Source: Ampelomyces quisqualis
Lineage: Eukaryota > Ascomycota > Dothideomycetes > Pleosporales > Phaeosphaeriaceae
Length of the DNA stretch: 64,000 nt
Assembly: GCA_018398575.1 (NCBI GenBank)
Contig: JAGTXZ010000020.1
Span: forward strand, 2,852,001 to 2,916,000
Reading direction: 5' to 3'
In this document: piece after piece, positions 58,554 to 64,000 of the stretch
How positions within the stretch are numbered: position 1 is the stretch's first letter
How the letters are laid out: each line of letters opens with the position of its first letter
Notes under the pieces: model-generated
What the model saw: only the letters and a program-made list of their open reading frames with translations
What the model was told of the DNA's origin: nothing
The model's database searches: none
Made by a program: the position numbers and the translations under genes

Positions 58554-58619
58554 GTCACTCGAAGCTGTGTATGGGAGTTAATAGCGGCAACAAGCAGTCA
58601 TGTGTTGTGTGGAATGTGT

Positions 58620-58704
58620 ATGCCACGTATATGTATACATACATATATAGATCTATATATACATTATATATGTATATATACGGAGTACTCGTGTCGGAGT
58701 ACTC
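58620..58704. repeat. AT-dinucleotide tract and CGGAGTACTC pair
   Basis: 58620-58678 is a (ta/tg)n-rich, palindromic tract. It is followed by two direct copies of CGGAGTACTC (58681-58690 and 58695-58704) four bases apart, each with the palindrome GAGTACTC. The site is upstream of SDR 2 and downstream of P450 3, so it could be a promoter element or a scar of an old repeat. Confidence 0.6.
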
Positions 58705-58760
58705 ATTGGATAGTCCAGCTCGAGCCTCGGTGCCTACCCGATTTGATCAGCCAAATTAGG

Positions 58761-60644
58761 TTAGCGTGGTCTCATCTCTCTGCCTCCCCCTCCGTCCATC
58801 ATCTCCTCCACCACCACCATCAATTTTGGCTTTTTCCACAGAGTATGCATCCGTGAGTCTCGGTGCCAGTCCAAAGCCTCGTCGACCAGATGCAGTTCGT
58901 ATCTCCATAGCAGCCTGGCCAGTGTTGTGCGGAGCTCCATCCACCCCAAACTGTCACCCCGTGTCAGACAGCCTCTACTTGGAGTACAGCTACAGTGTGT
59001 ACTTACTTGCGTCCTAGACAGCCGCGCGGGCCCAGCGAAAACGGCTGAGCTGCGTCCAAAATGTCGTCACTCTGCTCCAGCCAGCGATCCGGTATGAAGG
59101 CCTCCGGCTCCGCGAAATTGGCAGGAGCCAGACTTGCAGCGACAGGGTTTGTCGACACGATGACCTGGATGAATCCAGTCAGCCTCGCGACCTTCTGCTC
59201 ACACAACAACGCGCACGTACACCACCCGGTACAAAGTGTCCGTCCACTACATCTCCCCCATCGGGTACCACTCTTGGTAGACCAAGTGGCAGAGGCGGGT
59301 AGATGCGCAAGCCTTCGAGTATCACGGCCCTCAAGTAGCGCAGTCGTAGCGTGGCCTGCGCGTCAATGGCGCCGTAGCTTTTGAATGCTTCCCGAATCTC
59401 ACCCTGCAGTTTCTGCATGACCATTGGCGCCTTCAGCAGATAATATGTTATCGCGCCCAAAGCCGTGGCCGTGGTTTCGCTGCCCGCAAGCACAAAGTCG
59501 GATGCGTGCGCCGCCAGCTGCACATCCGACACCTCCTTGGGGTCCCGCTGCTCGAGGATCCGCGACATGAAGTCTTTATGCTTATTGGTCTTGCGCGATA
59601 TGCGCTTGTCAATCAGCTTCATCGCGAATTCTTCATTCGTGCGCGTGTCCTCGGTCAACTTGTTGATTTTGGCCTTGAAGAGTGGAACCAGCGCCGTTGC
59701 CAGCCCAGGGAACCGCTTGAACATGTCTGCCAGCGCGCCTTGTGCCAGAGCACCCAGCGCGATGTTGATCCATGCATGTGCCTTGCCTGTTCCCGTATGG
59801 TGTAAGTCATGCGCAGTCTTGCTTATCGTTAAGACAGCGTAGATACGTACCCTCTTCCAAAGCGCCAAAGGACTCCCCGAAGGCCAAATCGCCAATGATG
59901 TCAAATGTCAACATTTCGTACGCTTCTCCAATATCCCAGCCACCTTTCTGCTGCCCACGCTCACCTGCCAGGTCTACAAATCTGCCAATTTTCTGTCCGA
60001 TCATCTCCTCTTGCTCCGAAAGAGACCGATCGGAAAAGGCGTGCGAGAGATATTTTCGCATCTGTCCGTGGGCGTCTACATCTCGTTCACTCACAATGCT
60101 GTGTACGCCACGACCAGCGAAAGAGCCGCCATCATAGAATTCGCTCTTATTGAACGTTTTGTGACCTTGGCGGAAGCCATAAATATCTTTCCACGATTGC
60201 GCAGAGTTGAAAGAAAGCTCGTTCGGCGCTGTTCGGACTACTGGGCCTAGAAGCAACTGTTATGATCTGGAACAATTGAACTGTGTGCATGGGCCGAAAC
60301 TGACCATACTTGTTATGCAGACCCAGAAGTTTGTACGGTTGTCGGCCGCTGAAAAACCACGCACTGTGCGGAATCTGTTGAACAACGCCCCAAATCACCA
60401 ACTGGAAACAACATGGAAAAGGAGCAGGTTGCACACGTACATTGGTACAGGCTGCATGTTTTGGACCTGGAAACTTGGCCAAGGGATGCCAGTAGAGATT
60501 GTAGAGGACGTTGAAAATGGCCTGTATCGTGTACTGCATTCATATCAGCGATGTTAGCACCGAACAATCGAGACAGGCAGGAACTGTGCTCACTCCACAA
60601 AGCCACAAGAGGGCCAGACAGGACCCGATATCCGAGAACGCCAT
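58761..60644 (-). CDS. Cytochrome P450 monooxygenase 3 (CYP65-like, seven exons)
   Basis: My model: exons 60644-60594, 60533-60441, 60401-60305, 60246-59851, 59786-59221, 59164-59007 and 58950-58761. All introns are GT-AG of 39-64 bp and the phases agree; 516 residues. The tiny first exon (17 codons, MAFSDIGSCLALLWLCG) joins YTIQAIFNVLYNLYWHPL, giving the usual anchor and FPGPK hinge. Seen: AQSWKDIYGF, TFDIIGDLAFGESF, I-helix AGSETT (313-318), ExxR as EGLR (370-373), PDRW, and heme loop FSLGPRGCLGRN with Cys450. It ends in a Gly/Met/Arg-rich tail. Paralogue of P450 1. Divergent from the PKS, sharing its 616 bp promoter, which ties it to the pathway. Substrate unknown. Confidence 0.9.
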
Positions 60645-61260
60645 CCTACGTGGATCTCCTATGCTCAGCATAATACTGATTGATGTAGGTGCCAGGTCAC
60701 CAATCGAGGAGAGCTACAAAAGGAAGCGAACAAGTCTGCTTGTTCGGAATCGAAGCACAACAAAGATGCTCCAGAATGTCGCACGGTGTCAGCACAGTGT
60801 CGACTATGGAGTTACCCCGGCTTCGAAATGGTGCTATTACCGAGCGTCACTTGCTGTGTAGGGTGCTCGTCCTAGGAGCCTTGGGCAAGATGCTATTGCC
60901 AGAGGGTCGCGGGGTCCACGCGGCATTTTCTGGATCGAGTTCCGCACATCACGCATAAGCTACGCAGCCTAAAGCGTTTCTGGAACCGGAGACGCGGGGG
61001 TGCTACGTTCGGTGAAGCCCGCACCGTAAGCCTTGATGGAACATGGTGCCCGGGATATGTACGGTCCAATAACAGTGCCTGGCAGTTATGTCACTATGGT
61101 ATGGCCTCAAAGCTCTTGATTTATGATCACGCAGCGTTCTATCTCATACGTAGGCCTGATTCATTCTCTGGCTGTCATTCTATGGTAGTATTGTTTGCTC
61201 ATCTTTCATTGTTCGACTTTCCATTCGAGGCATAGACACAGCACAGTTCCTACGCTCGCC
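60645..61260. promoter_or_regulatory. Divergent promoter of P450 3 and the PKS
   Basis: 616 bp between start codons. Contains CGGTGAAGCCCG (61010-61021), an everted-free CGG-N6-CCG pair of the sort bound by dimeric Zn2Cys6 proteins; a single occurrence could be chance. No long open frame with domains. Confidence 0.5.
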
Positions 61261-64000
61261 ATGACCATCAACAGCCATGGCTCGAGGACGAATGAGACAT
61301 GTGACTCTCATATCAACGGTTCAAATCCCATGGTTGATCAAGTGAACGAGTCTCTTGCCATCGTTGGCATGGCATGCCGCTTCGCTGGCGACGCGACGAG
61401 TCCGGAAAAGCTATGGGACCTAGTTTCACAGGGTCGCGACGCATGGTCTGTGGTACCTGACGAGCGGTTCAACCAAAACGCTTTCTATCATCCCCGATCC
61501 GATCTTCTTTCGACCATGTCAATGAAAGGCGGTTTTTTTCTTCAAGGAGACCCAGGAGCCTTCGACACCTCCTTCTTCAATCTATCCGCCGAAGTGGCTG
61601 CGGCGATGGATCCACAAATCCGGATTCAACTCGAGATTGTGTTCGAGGCACTTGAATCTGCTGGCATACCACTCTCTTCTGTCATGGGGTCCAACACGGC
61701 TGTCTTTACTGGCTCCTTCACAAAAGACTATCACGATCTTCAGCTTCGCGATCCGTTAAAAATGTCGCGATCTTTTGTTACTGGTAACTACGCAGCCATG
61801 CTAGCAAATCGCGTCTCGCATTTCTTCGACCTCAAGGGCCCCTCTGTTGCCATCGATACGGGCTGCAGCACGAGCTTGATGGGCTTGCACTTTGCTGCCC
61901 AAAGTTTGCGTGCAGGAGACTCAGATTGTGCAATCGTGGGAGGCGCGTGTCTTAATCTAAACCCCGACGCATTTGTGAACCTGTCAACTCTACAGTGGGT
62001 CATTGATCTGTGGTTCTGTATTCATTCTGACCAAATAATCTAGGACCTGTGGTCCAGATGGCAAGTGCTACGCCTTCGACGCCCGCGCGCAGGGCTACGG
62101 CCGCGGGGACGGCATTGCCGCCATTGTCTTGAAACGCTTGACTACCGCCATACATGATGGGGACGTGATCCGCGCAGTTGTGCGAGAAACCGCCGCAAAT
62201 CAGGATGGCCACACACCTACCATTACTGCTCCAAGCTCCGATGCGCAGCAAAAGTTAATCGCAGCGTGTTATGCACGTGCAGGATTAGATCCGCTCGACA
62301 CTACCGTCGTTGAAGCTCATGGCACAGGAACGAAAGTTGGCGATCCCGCTGAAGCTAGAGCCATTGGGCAGGCGATGGGACGCGGAAGAGATACACCTCT
62401 TTACGTGGGAAGCGTCAAGACAAATCTAGGGCATACAGAGGCTGCATCGGGACTGGCTGCGGTTATCAAGATGGTCCTGGCCTTGGAAAATCGACAGATA
62501 CCACCAAGTCTGAACTTCGAAAAGGCGAATCCAGAGATTGACTTACCAGGCCTCGGCATAGTGGTACGTATTATGTGTTCGTGTCCTTCGTGTACACTTT
62601 CTCACAACCCCTCAGGTACCCACTGAATTGGAGGCATGGAAATCAAAGGGACCACGTCGCGTATCTGTCAATAATTTTGGGTACGGTGGTACAAACACAC
62701 ACGTGATTATGGAAGAAGCCCCATCACAACTAGTCGACTCCACGAACCATGGTCAAATCCCCTCCCATCAACTCTTCTTACTCAGCGCACGCCATCAAAA
62801 CAGTACGCGGCAAATGGCCGCAAACTTAAAGAAATACCTCAAATCATCTGGGGAAAAGTTCATGAATGGATCCGCCTTTGCAAACCTAGCCTATACATTG
62901 ACGGAACGGCGGACACGGTTCCCATGGACCCTCGCGGTGAGCGCTTGTGGAGTACCAGACCTCGTAAATGCGCTCGAGGGGAGCACAATCCAGAATTCCC
63001 AAAGTGCTGATAGGCCCCCCCGTCTGGGATTCGTCTTTAATGGGCAGGGAGCGCAGTGGTATGCCATGGGGCGAGAACTTTCGGCCTCATACCCTGTGTA
63101 CCAAAACACCCTTACGGAATGCGACGAAATCATACAATCCTTTGGCGCCGACTGGTCGCTCATTGCAGAACTTCAACGCAGTCAAGACACATCGAACGTC
63201 AACAAAGTCATGTTCAGTATGCCTCTCACATGCGCTGTGCAACTTGCTCTAGTACGTCTGCTACATGATTTTGGTATCGAACCAGCTGCCGTGACGGGAC
63301 ACTCGTCCGGCGAGATAGCGGCGGCTTTTGCGACTGGAGCCCTTAATCTGCGCGACGCTATGGCTGCTACATATTTTCGAGGCCTTATCACAGACCAATA
63401 CCTTTCCGCAGAAGCTCATAGTACCCCGGGCGGGATGTTGGCCGTTGGTTTGGGCGCATCCGATGCGAAACCATACGTTGATGCTATCGCGCCAGGCAAG
63501 GTCGTCATTGCATGTGAAAATAGCCCTTCCAGTGTCACTCTATCCGGCGACATCACAGAAATCCAAGAGCTTGCGGCCGAGTTCAATTCCAAAGGCATTT
63601 TTGCGCGTAAGCTGCTTGTCCAAACCGCCTTCCACTCACACCACATGCTGCCACTACAGATAGCGTACCGTGCAGCGTTGGAGGAACGTATGAGCAAGCA
63701 GCGAGTGTACAAAGAAGATGTGCTATTCACGTCTCCAGTTACAGGTACCAAGATTGATAGTGCTCTCTCGCTGGGCCCGGAGCATTGGGTTCAGAATATG
63801 ACGCACCCCGTGCTATTCCACGACTCGCTTCGCAATATGGTTGCCACCGAGCATACAGATGGCAAAACAGAGCAGAACGTCGACATTGTTGTAGAGATTG
63901 GTCCACATAGTGCCCTGGCTGGGCCCATTCGTCAATGTCTTTCATCTCCGGCATTGAAGGGCTTGTCTGTCTCTTATGCAACATGCCTGGAGCGTGGCAA
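61261..64000 (+). CDS. Highly reducing polyketide synthase, KS-AT part (runs off the window)
   Basis: Iterative type I PKS, the core enzyme of the cluster. My model: exons 61261-61994, 62044-62563 and 62616 to beyond 64000, with introns of 49 and 52 bp in frame, giving 879 residues so far. The ketosynthase starts at about residue 31 ([13 protein letters not shown]). Its active Cys202 is in DTGCSTSL, where most relatives have DTACSSSL; His337 is in EAHGTGT and His375 in KTNLGH. The KS ends with [13 protein letters not shown]. The acyltransferase follows: [14 protein letters not shown], active Ser648 in [14 protein letters not shown], and QTAFHSHHM. The layout without an N-terminal SAT domain and the KS text point to the highly reducing class; the DH, ER, KR and ACP domains would lie past the edge and are not seen here. 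Confidence 0.93.

Noticed and set aside
58620..58680. Palindromic ta/tg tract as a regulatory stem-loop
   Set aside because: Simple dinucleotide repeats form palindromes by chance; no further evidence.

Overview
The window looks like a filamentous ascomycete chromosome, plausibly Dothideomycetes/Pleosporales (inference). It has short 48-172 bp GT-AG introns, fungal P450, SDR, Zn2Cys6 and highly reducing polyketide synthase genes, and a long AT-rich block of transposon wrecks. In those wrecks Gln and Trp codons have become stops and the repeats differ by C/T and G/A transitions, which is the mark of repeat-induced point mutation (RIP). The window has two parts with a sharp border near 46.14 kb.

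Part 1 (about 1-46,140) is a nested transposon graveyard with no intact host gene. I call the families A to D. A is a 7.1 kb Ty3/gypsy chromovirus with 299 bp LTRs, present three times: 2005-9099 (+), 26566-33682 (-) and 34411-45964 (+). B is a 4.4 kb Ty3-like derivative with 258 bp LTRs: one complete copy nested in the third A (35493-39928) and pieces at 914-2004 and 15378-15985. C is a second chromovirus (9100-15377). D is a Ty1/copia element on the minus strand (19123-33786) that was later hit by the second A. Five-base target duplications (TATCT, TTAAT, ATTTG, AAGAC) prove the order of insertion. There is also a Fot1/pogo-type transposase tail at the left edge and a foldback-like repeat near 16-17 kb.

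Part 2 (46,140-64,000) has normal base use and is gene dense. It begins with an N-terminally truncated phosphotransferase (APH family) at the border. Then comes what reads as one polyketide biosynthetic cluster: P450 (-), P450 (+), SDR (-), an AflR-like Zn2Cys6 regulator (+), SDR (-), P450 (-), and a highly reducing PKS (+) that runs off the right edge after its KS and AT domains. The synthase would make the carbon chain, the P450s and SDRs would tailor it, and the zinc-cluster protein would switch the set on. The product cannot be named from this sequence.

The most notable observations are these. (1) All three Ty3-like families carry an oppositely oriented reading frame between pol and the 3' LTR, each with the same C-x2-C-x6-C motif. 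(2) Family A has a Tf1-like self-priming arrangement: 12 bases just after the 5' LTR are complementary to bases in the LTR placed where transcription should start. (3) A Tc1-type (DD34E) transposon sits inside the last codons of the cluster's own regulator gene, with the 29-codon tail still readable beyond it. (4) A 232 bp MITE with a 10-bp minisatellite core lies between the regulator and the next gene.
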